In this document: positions 1-8,321 of the stretch, piece by piece
How the letters are laid out: every line of letters begins with the position of its first letter
How positions within the stretch are numbered: the stretch's first letter is position 1
DNA from: an uncultured beta proteobacterium
GTDB lineage: Bacteria; Pseudomonadota; Gammaproteobacteria; Burkholderiales; SG8-39
Reading direction: 5' to 3'
DNA length: 32,351 bases
Assembly: GCA_903928055.1 (NCBI GenBank)
Contig: CAIYPG010000138.1
Coordinates: 1 to 32,351 of the forward strand
The notes under the pieces: model-generated
Databases searched by the model: none
The model's input: the letters and a program-made list of their open reading frames with translations, nothing else
What the model was told of the DNA's origin: nothing
Position numbers and translations under genes: made by a program

Positions 1-257
1 ACCAGCACCACCACACCCAGAGCCGACCGCAGCAGCAAGGCATGCAGCCCGCTGCGGTCGGCCAGCCCCGCCCAGAGCGTGGGCGCAACCAGGCGCATTA
101 CCTGCATGCCCGCCAGCAGCACACCGATGGCTGCCGCTGAATGACCCAGTGACTGCAGGTAGAGGCTGAAATAAGGCGAGAACGCGCCGACGAACGAGAA
201 GTACGCCAGATAGAACGCGGACAGGCGGAAATAGGGAATGCGATTCACGGACGACAT
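1..257 (-). CDS. MFS transporter, N-terminal part (runs off the left edge)
   Basis: The minus strand reads as an open frame from an ATG at 257 to the window edge, about 85 residues beginning MSSVNRIPYFRLSAFYLAYF. It shows a first membrane segment (about residues 12-32), a second one, and the loop LWAGLADRSG, which matches the conserved cytoplasmic loop 2-3 motif of the major facilitator superfamily. The style (short N-terminus, YLAYFSFVGAFSPYFSLYL) is closest to the MFS_1-like group that includes phenylpropionate/nucleoside symporters, but the substrate cannot be told. It is divergent from the spermidine synthase-like gene, with about 100 bases between the two chosen starts. The C-terminal three quarters lie outside the window. 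Confidence 0.75.
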   Translation of the reverse strand, partial: MSSVNRIPYFRLSAFYLAYFSFVGAFSPYFSLYLQSLGHSAAAIGVLLAGMQVMRLVAPTLWAGLADRSGLHALLLRSALGVVVL

Positions 258-360
258 GGATGGGTTTCAGACCTGGCGCTGTAGGCACGGACAAACAACG
301 GAAAAACTACAGGACAGCAAAGTACTTGCAACACGCAGCTACGCAACCGGGGAAGCGCGG

Positions 361-3300
361 ATGCTACCATTGCGCCCGCGACCGCCCCAGGCACAAAAGA
401 ACACCTATAAAGTAAGAACACGCCGGCAGGCCGCCGCACCACAAACCGAACCCACAAGAACGGAACCGCCCTTGCCAGCCACAGATCAGCTGCGTCCTGC
501 CGGCCATACCTTGCCGCGCAGTGCCTTCTTCCTGCTGTTCACCGTCTCCGGATTCGCAGGGCTCATTTACGAATCGATCTGGAGCCATTACCTCAAGCTC
601 TTCCTCGGGCATGCCGCCTACGCGCAGACACTGGTGCTCGCCCTGTTCATGGGCGGCATGGCAATCGGCTCGGTGATCTGCAGCCGCCTGTCAGGGCGCT
701 GGCGCAACCTGCTGCGCGGCTACGCCATTGCCGAAGCGGTCATCGGACTGGCGGCATTGGTGTTCCATCCGATGTTCATTGCCACCACCGGCGCCGCCTA
801 CGACAGCTGGCTGCCCGGACTGCACACCGCCACCGGCAGTGAGTTCGCCACTGCACTCCTGAAATGGCTGCTGGCCGGCGCACTCATCCTGCCGCAATCC
901 ATCCTGCTTGGCATGACCTTCCCGCTGATGAGTGCAGGCATCATCCGCCGCCACCCGGAGGCGCCCGGCGAAACGCTCGCCATGCTGTATTTCACGAACA
1001 GCATGGGCGCCGCAGTCGGCGTGCTCGCCAGCGGCTTCCTGATGATCGACCACCTCGGGCTGCCTGGCACCATGCAGGGCGCAGGCATCATCAACCTCCT
1101 GCTCGCCGCCATCGTGTGGCTGCTCTCGCCGGGCGACGACCCCGCGCCGCCCGCGCTGCAGACCCCGCGGCGCGAACACGACGGCGCAACCCTGGCCGAC
1201 GCGCCTTATGGACTGATGCTGGTCATCGCGCTGCTCACTGGCGCCGCGTCCTTCATGTATGAAATCGGCTGGATACGCATGCTGTCGCTGGTACTGGGCG
1301 CATCCACCCATTCGTTCGAGCTGATGCTCTCCTCATTCATCCTCGGCCTCGCGTTTGGCGGCTACTGGGTGAAGCGGCGCATCGATCGCATCGCCGATCC
1401 GGTGCGCTTCCTCGCGCTGGTACAGGTGGCCATGGGACTGCTCGCGCTTGCCACGTTGCCGCTGTACGGCCAGATGTTCCCGCTGATGCAGAAAGTCATC
1501 GAGGGACTGGCGCAGACCGACACCGGCTACTCGATGTTTCTCCTCGCCAGCCACGGCATTGCACTGCTTGTGATGTTCCCGGCCAGCTTCTGTGCCGGCA
1601 TGACGCTGCCACTCATCACCTATGTGCTGCTGCGCGGCGGCCACGGCGAGAAGGCCATTGGCGCGGTCTATGGCGCAAACACGCTGGGCGCAATCCTCGG
1701 CGTATTCGCCGCCGCCCATCTCGGCATGCCGCTGCTCGGATTGAAAGGCCTCATCTCCGCCGGAGCCGCGATCGACGTCGGGCTCGGGCTCGCGATCCTG
1801 TGGCTGCTGACACGCAGCCTGACGTTGTCGGTGTTTGCCACCGCGCTCTCGGCCGCCGCCTTCGCCGGCGTCCTCTTCACGGTGCAACTCGATCTCTACC
1901 ACATGGCCTCGGGCGTGTTTCGCCGCGGCGCGCTGTATTCGGAGAAGGACGGCAAGCTGATCTATTACAGGGACGGCAAGACCACTTCGGTCAGCCTGAT
2001 CGATTTTGCCGAGGGCCGCAGCCTGCGCACCAACGGCAAGTCCGACGGCGCCATCGACATGACCGGTAGGGAGCCCATTTCCGACGAAGTGACGATGACG
2101 CTCACCGGCGCTCTGCCCCAGGCCTTCCGCCCGGACGCCAAAACTGCTGCCGTCATCGGCGTCGGCACCGGACTCACCACACACACGCTACTGGCCAATG
2201 CCGGCATCGAGCGCGTTGACACCATCGAGATCGAACCGGCCATGGCAGAGGCTTCACGCCTGTTTGCGCCGATCAACGCCAACACTTTCGCCGATCCGCG
2301 CAGCAACATCGTGTTCGATGACGCCAAGACCTACTTCTCCACGCAGAACCGGCTCTATGATCTGATCATCTCCGAACCGTCGAACCCGTGGGTCAGCGGC
2401 GTTTCCAGCCTGTTCACCGGCGAGTTCTACCGCATCGTCAAGCGCTACCTGCAGCCGGGCGGCGTGATGGTGCAGTGGATCCAGCTCTACGAAATCGACC
2501 TGTCGCTGGTCGCCTCGGTGCTGCGCGCGCTGGGCGACAACTTCCCGGATTACGCCATCTATGCCTCCACCGATGGCGACCTGCTCATTGTCGCCGGCGA
2601 TGCCAGGACACTGGCGCGGCCCCTTGCAGACATCACTGACATTCCCGGCGTGTCGAAGGAACTGTCACGTCTGCAGGTGTTTTCACTCGGCGACGTCGAA
2701 TTGCGCCGCATCGGCGGCAAGCGCTCCCTTGCGCCGTTCTTTGCCAGCTATGACGTGCCGGCCAATTCGGACTTCGCGCCCTACCTCGACCTGAACGCGG
2801 CACGCTACCGCTTCATGCACCGCTCGGCCGGTGACTTCACCGCAATCGGCAATGCCGGCGTCCCGGTCATCGACTTGATCGAGGGCCGCGACGGCTCGCG
2901 CCGCGGTGCGACTTCCTACCAGGGCGAGGATTACTTCGAAAGGATCGGCCTGCTGCGCAAGGCGCAATACGTGCGCGATTTCCTGATGAAGGCCAAACCG
3001 CCGGAGCCGGTGAACATCCCGCGCGCGCTGCAAAAGGACCTGGACATTGTCAAGCTCCGGCTGATCGAATGCCGCGATCCGCTGCGATATGACATCTGGT
3101 TCCATTCGCTCTATCAGCTCGCCTATGATGCCAACCCGATGCTGTCGGCGGACGATGCCCGGACGCTATGGGAATACATCGAACGCTCGCCCTGCCTTCA
3201 CGCGCTGAGCACGGAGCAGCGCCGCTGGGTGGAACTGTTCAAGGCCGTCGGCAGCCGCGATGCCGCCCGCATGGCGCAGATGGCCGAAATGCTGCTCTCG

Positions 3301-3489
3301 CAGCACAGTGACCTTCCTTCCGGACACCGCCAATACCTCATCGCGGCAGGCATGGCCGGCTACCTGGCACAGGATCGGCGCGAACAGGCCGCAGCGCTTT
3401 GGAAGCGCTATCCGGACGATGTGAGGGAGCGTGAAAAGGAAAACCTCAACCTGCGCATGCTGCATGCGCATGCGGTGCTGCCGAACTGA
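361..3489 (+). CDS. Membrane-embedded spermidine synthase-like fusion protein
   Basis: A protein of about 1042 residues. The first 560 or so are many hydrophobic helices starting near RSAFFLLFTVSGFAGLIYES, an MFS-like membrane half. A class I methyltransferase-fold domain follows, with the SAM/dcSAM-binding loop AAVIGVGTGLTTHTLL near residue 596, the acidic EIEP at the end of strand 2, DDAKTY, and ISEPSNPWVSG, the signature of spermidine-synthase-like proteins. The C-terminal 200 residues are helical and unassigned. Large membrane-fused SpeE-like proteins are known in proteobacteria; most have no proven polyamine activity. The open frame extends upstream to 238, but that would overlap the divergent MFS gene. 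ATG 361 has a weak purine-rich stretch upstream; TTG 472 is an alternative. The start is uncertain, the family call is firm. Confidence 0.8.
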   Translation: MLPLRPRPPQAQKNTYKVRTRRQAAAPQTEPTRTEPPLPATDQLRPAGHTLPRSAFFLLFTVSGFAGLIYESIWSHYLKLFLGHAAYAQTLVLALFMGGMAIGSVICSRLSGRWRNLLRGYAIAEAVIGLAALVFHPMFIATTGAAYDSWLPGLHTATGSEFATALLKWLLAGALILPQSILLGMTFPLMSAGIIRRHPEAPGETLAMLYFTNSMGAAVGVLASGFLMIDHLGLPGTMQGAGIINLLLAAIVWLLSPGDDPAPPALQTPRREHDGATLADAPYGLMLVIALLTGAASFMYEIGWIRMLSLVLGASTHSFELMLSSFILGLAFGGYWVKRRIDRIADPVRFLALVQVAMGLLALATLPLYGQMFPLMQKVIEGLAQTDTGYSMFLLASHGIALLVMFPASFCAGMTLPLITYVLLRGGHGEKAIGAVYGANTLGAILGVFAAAHLGMPLLGLKGLISAGAAIDVGLGLAILWLLTRSLTLSVFATALSAAAFAGVLFTVQLDLYHMASGVFRRGALYSEKDGKLIYYRDGKTTSVSLIDFAEGRSLRTNGKSDGAIDMTGREPISDEVTMTLTGALPQAFRPDAKTAAVIGVGTGLTTHTLLANAGIERVDTIEIEPAMAEASRLFAPINANTFADPRSNIVFDDAKTYFSTQNRLYDLIISEPSNPWVSGVSSLFTGEFYRIVKRYLQPGGVMVQWIQLYEIDLSLVASVLRALGDNFPDYAIYASTDGDLLIVAGDARTLARPLADITDIPGVSKELSRLQVFSLGDVELRRIGGKRSLAPFFASYDVPANSDFAPYLDLNAARYRFMHRSAGDFTAIGNAGVPVIDLIEGRDGSRRGATSYQGEDYFERIGLLRKAQYVRDFLMKAKPPEPVNIPRALQKDLDIVKLRLIECRDPLRYDIWFHSLYQLAYDANPMLSADDARTLWEYIERSPCLHALSTEQRRWVELFKAVGSRDAARMAQMAEMLLSQHSDLPSGHRQYLIAAGMAGYLAQDRREQAAALWKRYPDDVREREKENLNLRMLHAHAVLPN

Positions 3490-3537
3490 TCCGTGCCGCC
3501 CTTTCGGGACGCAGAATTATTATCAGTTATGAAAATT

Positions 3538-3555
3538 TCTCTTTTATATAAGAGA
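3538..3555. promoter_or_regulatory. AT-rich palindrome between convergent genes
   Basis: The sequence TCTCTTTTATATAAGAGA has perfect 6-base arms (7 counting the next pair, T3537/A3556) around TTATAT. It sits in the 136-base space between two convergent genes, in DNA much richer in A+T than its surroundings. It has no adjacent T-run, so it is not a standard terminator. It has the size and symmetry of a dimeric regulator's operator, but no promoter with a downstream gene is evident here. Function is unknown. Confidence 0.35.
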
Positions 3556-3625
3556 ACTATGGAACTTTTTGTTATCACGATCCAGAGACAAAAAGCCACC
3601 CTCATGAAGGGATGCACGCCGGCGT

Positions 3626-4576
3626 TCAAGGTGCGGGAATCGGCACCCCCGCCGCCCTCGCCTGCTCTTCAATCTCCGGCAGCCCAAGGCGCAACAGGCC
3701 ATCGGCGAACTTGCGCACCTCCTCTTCCGGCGGCATGCGGTAGGGTTCGCGCAGCCCGCCCTCCCAGCCCGGGATTTTCAGCGTGCGCATGGCCATCTTC
3801 AGCCAGCGCGGCGCGGAGGAATGCCAGGGGCGCGTATAGCGGATGAAACGGTTCACGTCTGCGTAGATCAGGGACTGCTCATGGTATTGACCCTGCTCGT
3901 ACAGGTCGATGTAGCGGCGGAAGGTCCGCGGCAAAATGTTGCCTTCCATGGACACCAGGCCGGTGCCGCCCAGTTGCAGCATGTTGAACGAGTCCGGGAA
4001 GGGTACGTAGATCTCCACGTCGCTGCGCGTCAGGCGCTGCTTCAGTTCGATAAAGTAGTCCGTCCCCACGCCACTCAGGTTCACCGACACGACCTGCGTG
4101 TGCTTGCGCGCAACGTCGGCGATCCACGCCGGTGACGGGGTGTAGCCCATCACCGGGTTGGGCGCGATTGCAATCGGATGACTGATACCGCGCAGCACAT
4201 CGTCGTAGTAGGACTTGAATTCCAGTTCGTTCGGCTTGAAACCGTGCCAGGACGCGGGCCCATACACATTGACGACATCAACCCCGGCCGCGATCGCAAG
4301 CAGGGTGTGCTCGCGTGACATGCGCGCGGTATTCTGCTCCGGCGGATTCGCATTGACCTGCACCTTCCCCTTGCACACCTCCACGCCGATCTCGTACACG
4401 CGCCTGATTTCCTCCCACTTCAGCGCGTGGCCTTCACCGGAACCGGCGCTGGCGAGATAGACACCCAGTTTGGCGTCGACGAAACGCTGCAGGAACCGGC
4501 GGAAGGCCTCCTCGTCGAGCTCGCCATTCTTGCCGAAAGTAGTGGCGGTGCGGCACAGACAGGTCAGTGATGGCAT
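3626..4576 (-). CDS. DapA/NAL-superfamily protein lacking the Schiff-base lysine
   Basis: A TIM-barrel protein of 316 residues in the dihydrodipicolinate synthase/N-acetylneuraminate lyase superfamily. Visible marks are the phosphate/carboxylate loop SAGSGEGHAL (residues 43-52, equal to GTTGE in DapA) and the C-terminal strand FNMLQLGGTGLVSMEGNI, which aligns with DFMQLGGHGVISVTANV of E. coli DapA. On that alignment the catalytic lysine of GIKEATG falls on Asn166 (VVSVNLSG; codon AAC at 4081-4079), and the tyrosine of YNVP is also not kept. ATG 4576 was chosen because AAGGA lies 7 bases upstream; the frame runs on to 4666 without a better start. It follows two Bug receptor genes on the same strand (52-base gap), so it probably acts on a related carboxylate. 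Usual class I aldolase chemistry is doubtful. Confidence 0.85.
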   Translation of the reverse strand: MPSLTCLCRTATTFGKNGELDEEAFRRFLQRFVDAKLGVYLASAGSGEGHALKWEEIRRVYEIGVEVCKGKVQVNANPPEQNTARMSREHTLLAIAAGVDVVNVYGPASWHGFKPNELEFKSYYDDVLRGISHPIAIAPNPVMGYTPSPAWIADVARKHTQVVSVNLSGVGTDYFIELKQRLTRSDVEIYVPFPDSFNMLQLGGTGLVSMEGNILPRTFRRYIDLYEQGQYHEQSLIYADVNRFIRYTRPWHSSAPRWLKMAMRTLKIPGWEGGLREPYRMPPEEEVRKFADGLLRLGLPEIEEQARAAGVPIPAP

Positions 4577-4628
4577 GTCGATCCTTGCTCCATATTGTGT
4601 TGTTCCGGATGGTCGTTGACCGGAGGCG

Positions 4629-5615
4629 TCACTCGTCCACCTGCGGGATATTGGCGATGCGGACAACCTCCTTCCAGCGCGCGATCTCGCTGCGATAGAA
4701 GGCGTCGGCCTGGGGCTGGGTCATCTGCGTAGGCACATAGTCTAGTGACTCGAAGCGCTGCAGCACCTCCGGGGAGGCCAGCGCCCGTCGCGCCGACTCG
4801 TGCAGCCGCGCCACGATGTCGGCGGGCGTGCCCGTCCGCAGGTACAGGCCCACGTAGCCCTTGTCCACATAATCGGGAAAGCCGGCTTCGCGGGTCGTGG
4901 GCACCGTCGGAATCGCCTTGAGGCGGCTGTCGCCCGCCACCGCCAGCAGGCGTATGGTGCCGCCCCTGGCGCCCGGGGCCAGCGTGCTGACATTGTTGAG
5001 CTGGAGATCGACCTGGCCACCCATGAGCGCGGCGGTGGCGTCACCCGCGCTCTTGAAGTTGATGACCTCCAGCTTGACGCCGAATTGCAGCATGAATTTC
5101 TCCATGGTCATGCGCTGCCCTCCGGCGCCGGCGATGTTGTACTTGCCTGGACTCTGTTTCAACAGGTCAATGAACTCGGCCAGCGTTCTGGAAGGTATCT
5201 TTGTGGCGCTGACACCGACGAGGTAGGGCGATTCGCCGAAAATCGCCACTGCAACCAGTTCACGCGGATCGTACGGCAGCGTGCGGAATATCGCCGGGTT
5301 CTGCGTCGTGGCGATGGAACAGAACAGCAGCGTATAGCCATCGGGCTTGGAGGCTGCCACCGCGGCAATGCCCAGGTTGCCGCCGACACCGGGCTTGTTC
5401 TGCATGATGATGGCCTGTCCCAGGTCATGGCTCATGGCCGTGCCGACTATGCGAGAAATGATGTCCGAGGGACCGCCCGTTCCGAAGGGGATGATGCCGG
5501 TGATGGGTCGCACGGGAAAGAGCGTCTGCGCCGCGGCGATGCCGCATGCAAGCATGCCCAATACACCCAGCAGACGCATGCACTGCATGCGGATCGTGCC
5601 GTGTCCAATCTTCAT
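4629..5615 (-). CDS. Bug/TctC-family periplasmic solute receptor (copy 1)
   Basis: This 328-residue protein is a tripartite tricarboxylate transporter receptor of the Bug family. It has a Sec signal peptide (LLGVLGMLACGIAAAQ) and then FPVRPITGIIPFGTGGPSD, the usual opening with the ligand-binding GTGG/AGG loop. KPDGYTLLF, LPYDP and the closing segment FYRSEIARWKEVVRIANI are all family marks. Such proteins bind carboxylates in the periplasm, sometimes passing them to TctAB permeases. No tctA or tctB is in the window, so the partner is unknown. AGGAGG sits 6 bases before ATG 5615. It lies between a second Bug gene upstream and the DapA-like gene downstream in a likely three-gene operon. Confidence 0.93.
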   Translation of the reverse strand: MKIGHGTIRMQCMRLLGVLGMLACGIAAAQTLFPVRPITGIIPFGTGGPSDIISRIVGTAMSHDLGQAIIMQNKPGVGGNLGIAAVAASKPDGYTLLFCSIATTQNPAIFRTLPYDPRELVAVAIFGESPYLVGVSATKIPSRTLAEFIDLLKQSPGKYNIAGAGGQRMTMEKFMLQFGVKLEVINFKSAGDATAALMGGQVDLQLNNVSTLAPGARGGTIRLLAVAGDSRLKAIPTVPTTREAGFPDYVDKGYVGLYLRTGTPADIVARLHESARRALASPEVLQRFESLDYVPTQMTQPQADAFYRSEIARWKEVVRIANIPQVDE

Positions 5616-5670
5616 CGGTTGCCTCCTCGTGTCCTCTTGTTGTGGGTAAAACCTCTTCTGTCAGTGGCTT

Positions 5671-6654
5671 TTATTCCTGCTCCAGCCTCAACCCCGTATC
5701 GGCGAACAGCTTGCGCCATCGCTCCGTCTCGACCGCAATGAATTGGCGGAACTGCTCGGGCGAACCGGCCACGGCAATGGTGCCGTCGGCCTCCAGTTTT
5801 CTGAACACTTCGGGATCGCGCGCCGCCGCGGCGAACAGGGCATTGAGGCGGCTTACGACGGCGGGTGGCGTCTTCGCCGGCGCGATCAGTCCCACCCAAC
5901 TGGAAAAGTCATACCCCGGCGCGCCCTGCTCTTCCAGCGTGGGCAGGTCTGCCAGGAGCGGCACGCGCTGATTGCTGCTCACGCCCGCGGCGCGCAGCTT
6001 GCCCGTGCGCACCTGCGGCAGCATCAGCGTGAAGCTCCCCATGGCGGCATCGATGCGCCCGGCGACCAGGTCGAGGACGCGCTGTGGTGGCGTCTTGTAA
6101 TGCACGAACGTCACGCGGGTTTTGGTCAGGTAGTGCAGCAGCTCTCCCGGCAGGTGCGTGGCGCCACCGATGCCCGCCGTGCCGAAGTTCAGTTCGCCCG
6201 GACGGGCGCGCGCTGCAGCGACATAATCGGCAGCGTTCCTGAAAGGTGAATTGGGATTTACCACCAGCAGATAGACATGCTTGGTCAGCAGGGACACCGG
6301 CGCGAAATCGCGGTTGTTGTCGTACGGAAGGTTGGGATACACCGAAGGCGTGATGGCAAAGGCCGAGCTCACTGCCAGCAGCGTGTAGCCGTCCGGCGTC
6401 GCCTTGGCCACGTAGTTCGCGCCCACCGTGCCGCCCGCCCCCACCCTGGCATCGATGAGGAAGCGCTTGCCGGTGTTTTCGAGGATGTGCTGGGTGTAGA
6501 GGCGGAACTCCTGTTCCACCGATCCGCCGGCGCCGAACGGCGATATCAGCGTCACCGGTTTGGCCGGATAGTCGCCCTGACCGAAGGCGGGCGCAGCCTG
6601 CAGTGCGACCAGCACGGCAAAAACCACTGTCGACACGGAATTGCGCATGGGCAT
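5671..6654 (-). CDS. Bug/TctC-family periplasmic solute receptor (copy 2)
   Basis: A 327-residue Bug receptor. It has a signal peptide ending APAFGQ, then DYPAKPVTLISPFGAGGSVEQ, the family ATPDGYTLL, LPYDNNRDF and a terminal ETERWRKLFADTGL. The sequence before ATG 6654 has AGGAGAG at a spacing of about 7; the ATG two codons later is an alternative. It is the first gene of the minus-strand run, 55 bases ahead of the next Bug gene. It differs widely from that neighbour, so the pair is not a recent tandem duplication. Ligand unknown. Confidence 0.93.
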   Translation of the reverse strand: MPMRNSVSTVVFAVLVALQAAPAFGQGDYPAKPVTLISPFGAGGSVEQEFRLYTQHILENTGKRFLIDARVGAGGTVGANYVAKATPDGYTLLAVSSAFAITPSVYPNLPYDNNRDFAPVSLLTKHVYLLVVNPNSPFRNAADYVAAARARPGELNFGTAGIGGATHLPGELLHYLTKTRVTFVHYKTPPQRVLDLVAGRIDAAMGSFTLMLPQVRTGKLRAAGVSSNQRVPLLADLPTLEEQGAPGYDFSSWVGLIAPAKTPPAVVSRLNALFAAAARDPEVFRKLEADGTIAVAGSPEQFRQFIAVETERWRKLFADTGLRLEQE

Positions 6655-6784
6655 GACACTCTCCTATGCAGGTTCGCCTTTCGATGGCGGGCTACCGCTT
6701 TTTTTCCTGCGGCTGCCAGCTTACGCCTTTCCGGCGTAGTCTTGCTCCATCACACGAACCATTTGACACAACCGCAGGAATACC
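6655..6784. promoter_or_regulatory. Divergent intergenic region between Bug and CurA-like genes
   Basis: These 130 bases must carry the promoters and ribosome binding sites of both divergent genes. A TTGACA-like hexamer is visible near 6762, but it is too close to the downstream start to be its -35 box. No convincing hexamer pair was found. Confidence 0.3.
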
Positions 6785-7783
6785 ATGACACAGAACAGGC
6801 AGGTACTGCTGGCCAGCCGTCCGAGCGGCGCGGTTAGGCCGGAAAATTTCTGCATCGTCGATGCGCCACTTCCCAAGCCCGGCGAAGGCCAGGTGCTGCT
6901 GCGCCATCACTGGCTGTCCCTCGATCCCTACATGCGCGGACGGATGGACGATGCCAGGAGCTACGCCCAGAACGCCGCACTGGGCGAGGTCATGGTCGGC
7001 GGCATTGCCGGCGAAGTGGCGGAATCCAGGAATCCGAAGTTCAAGGTGGGCGACTGCGTCATCGGCGCGCAGGGCTGGCAGCTTTACTCGGTATCCGACG
7101 GTCGCGGACTGACCCGCGTCGACACCCGCGTTGCACCGCTGTCACATTACCTCGGCATCCTCGGCATGCCCGGCGTTACCGCATGGGTGGGGCTGATCGA
7201 CATCGGCAAGGCCAAGGCTGGGGAGACGGTGGCGGTATCGGCTGCATCGGGTGCGGTGGGCAGTGTCGTCGGCCAGTTGGCGAAGCTGCGCGGCTGTCGC
7301 GTGGTCGGCATCGCCGGCGGTGCGGCCAAATGCGGCTACTGCTTCAGCGAACTGGGTTTCGACGCCTGTGTGGATTACAAGGCCGGCCGGCTGCTGGAAG
7401 ACCTGCAGGAAGCCACGCCGCAGGGCGTGGATGTGTACTTCGACAATGTCGGCGGCGAAATCCTCGATGCCGTGCTGACGCGAATGAACCCGCATTCGCG
7501 CATTCCGCTGTGCGGCACCATCTCGCAGTACGACAAGGCCGATTCCCATGGCATCCGCAATTTCCGCTCCTTCCTCGTCAATCGCATCCTGCTGCAGGGC
7601 TTCATCGTGTCCGACCGCAAGGCGGCCTGGCCGCAGGCCATCGCCGAAATCACGCAATGGGTGAAAGACGGCAAACTGAAATATCGCGAAAGCGTCGCCC
7701 AGGGCCTGGACAGTGCACCGTCCGCCTTCATCGGTATGCTGAAGGGCGAGAATTTCGGCAAGCAGGTCGTGAAGCTGACCTGA
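6785..7783 (+). CDS. curA: NADP-dependent oxidoreductase, CurA/leukotriene B4 dehydrogenase type
   Basis: A 332-residue zinc-free medium-chain dehydrogenase/reductase that reduces the C=C bond of enones using NADPH. It has the family opening QVLLASRPSG, then LSLDPYMRGRM, the substrate-domain GMPGVTAWVGL, the nucleotide-binding AASGAVGSVVGQLAKLRG, VDVYFDNVGGEILDAVL and RILLQGFIVSD. Length equals that of E. coli CurA/YncB-type proteins. AGGAA precedes the ATG. It stands alone, divergent from a Bug gene. The symbol reflects subfamily resemblance, not proof of curcumin as substrate. Confidence 0.88.
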   Translation: MTQNRQVLLASRPSGAVRPENFCIVDAPLPKPGEGQVLLRHHWLSLDPYMRGRMDDARSYAQNAALGEVMVGGIAGEVAESRNPKFKVGDCVIGAQGWQLYSVSDGRGLTRVDTRVAPLSHYLGILGMPGVTAWVGLIDIGKAKAGETVAVSAASGAVGSVVGQLAKLRGCRVVGIAGGAAKCGYCFSELGFDACVDYKAGRLLEDLQEATPQGVDVYFDNVGGEILDAVLTRMNPHSRIPLCGTISQYDKADSHGIRNFRSFLVNRILLQGFIVSDRKAAWPQAIAEITQWVKDGKLKYRESVAQGLDSAPSAFIGMLKGENFGKQVVKLT

Positions 7784-7861
7784 GGCGGGAATTGCCCGAA
7801 GCGATAGCCGGCCTGTCATTCCTGCCGGCGAAAAAACAGCCGTGCCCGCTGCGCCGCCGAC

Positions 7862-7867
7862 TACAAT
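7862..7867 (+). promoter_or_regulatory. Candidate -10 box (TACAAT) of the receiver gene
   Basis: TACAAT lies about 38 bases before the chosen ATG of the receiver gene in otherwise GC-rich DNA, giving a leader of about 30 bases. No clear -35 element sits 16-18 bases upstream, so this is a suggestion only. Confidence 0.3.
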
Positions 7868-7904
7868 GTCTCCAGCAATCAGGCCATCGTCCACAACCCC
7901 GCCC

Positions 7905-8306
7905 ATGCCTCCCAAAAAGCCGCTGATCTACGTTCTCGAAGACAATCTGCTCATGCTGGATCTGATCTGCCTTCATCTGCAGCAGGGCGGCTACGCGGCG
8001 CGCGGCTACGCCGATGCCGTCGAGGGCGGCCATGCCATGCTGGCCGAACCGCCCGATCTGCTCGTGCTCGACATCGGGATGCCTTACCTGGACGGTCTGG
8101 CATTGCTGGAGGCCATGCGCACGGATGCGAAAACGGCCGGCATACCCACAATCATCCTCACGGCCAGAACCGACGCAAAGGCCGAGCAGGAAGCCATCGA
8201 GGCCGGCGCTGCCCGGTTCCTGACCAAACCGCTGCAACACCAGATGCTGCTGGATGCCGTCGCCGAAACCCTGGGTGAACGGCCGCAGGCCCTGCCCGCC
8301 GGCTGA
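7905..8306 (+). CDS. Single-domain response regulator (CheY-like receiver)
   Basis: A 133-residue receiver domain with no output domain. The acidic pair is in YVLEDN (Glu12, Asp13), the phospho-acceptor is Asp56 in LLVLDIGMPYLDG, the switch Thr86 is in IILTART and Lys108 is in FLTKP. The frame is open to 7842 with other ATGs at 7842 and 7866, but ATG 7905 starts just before the first strand and leaves room for the possible -10 box. It is convergent with the FecR-like and CHASE2 kinase genes, ending 15 bases from the former, so it is a natural candidate partner for that kinase. Such a pairing is inference. Confidence 0.85.
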   Translation: MPPKKPLIYVLEDNLLMLDLICLHLQQGGYAARGYADAVEGGHAMLAEPPDLLVLDIGMPYLDGLALLEAMRTDAKTAGIPTIILTARTDAKAEQEAIEAGAARFLTKPLQHQMLLDAVAETLGERPQALPAG

Positions 8307-8321
8307 ACGTCGACGCGGGAA

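Noticed and set aside
3453..3472. GCGCATGC-T-GCATGCGC palindrome
   Set aside because: It lies inside the coding sequence of the spermidine synthase-like protein and is explained by the codons for LRMLHAHA.
4800..5741. 313-residue plus-strand frame
   Set aside because: Antisense to the first Bug gene; shadow composition and no start signal.
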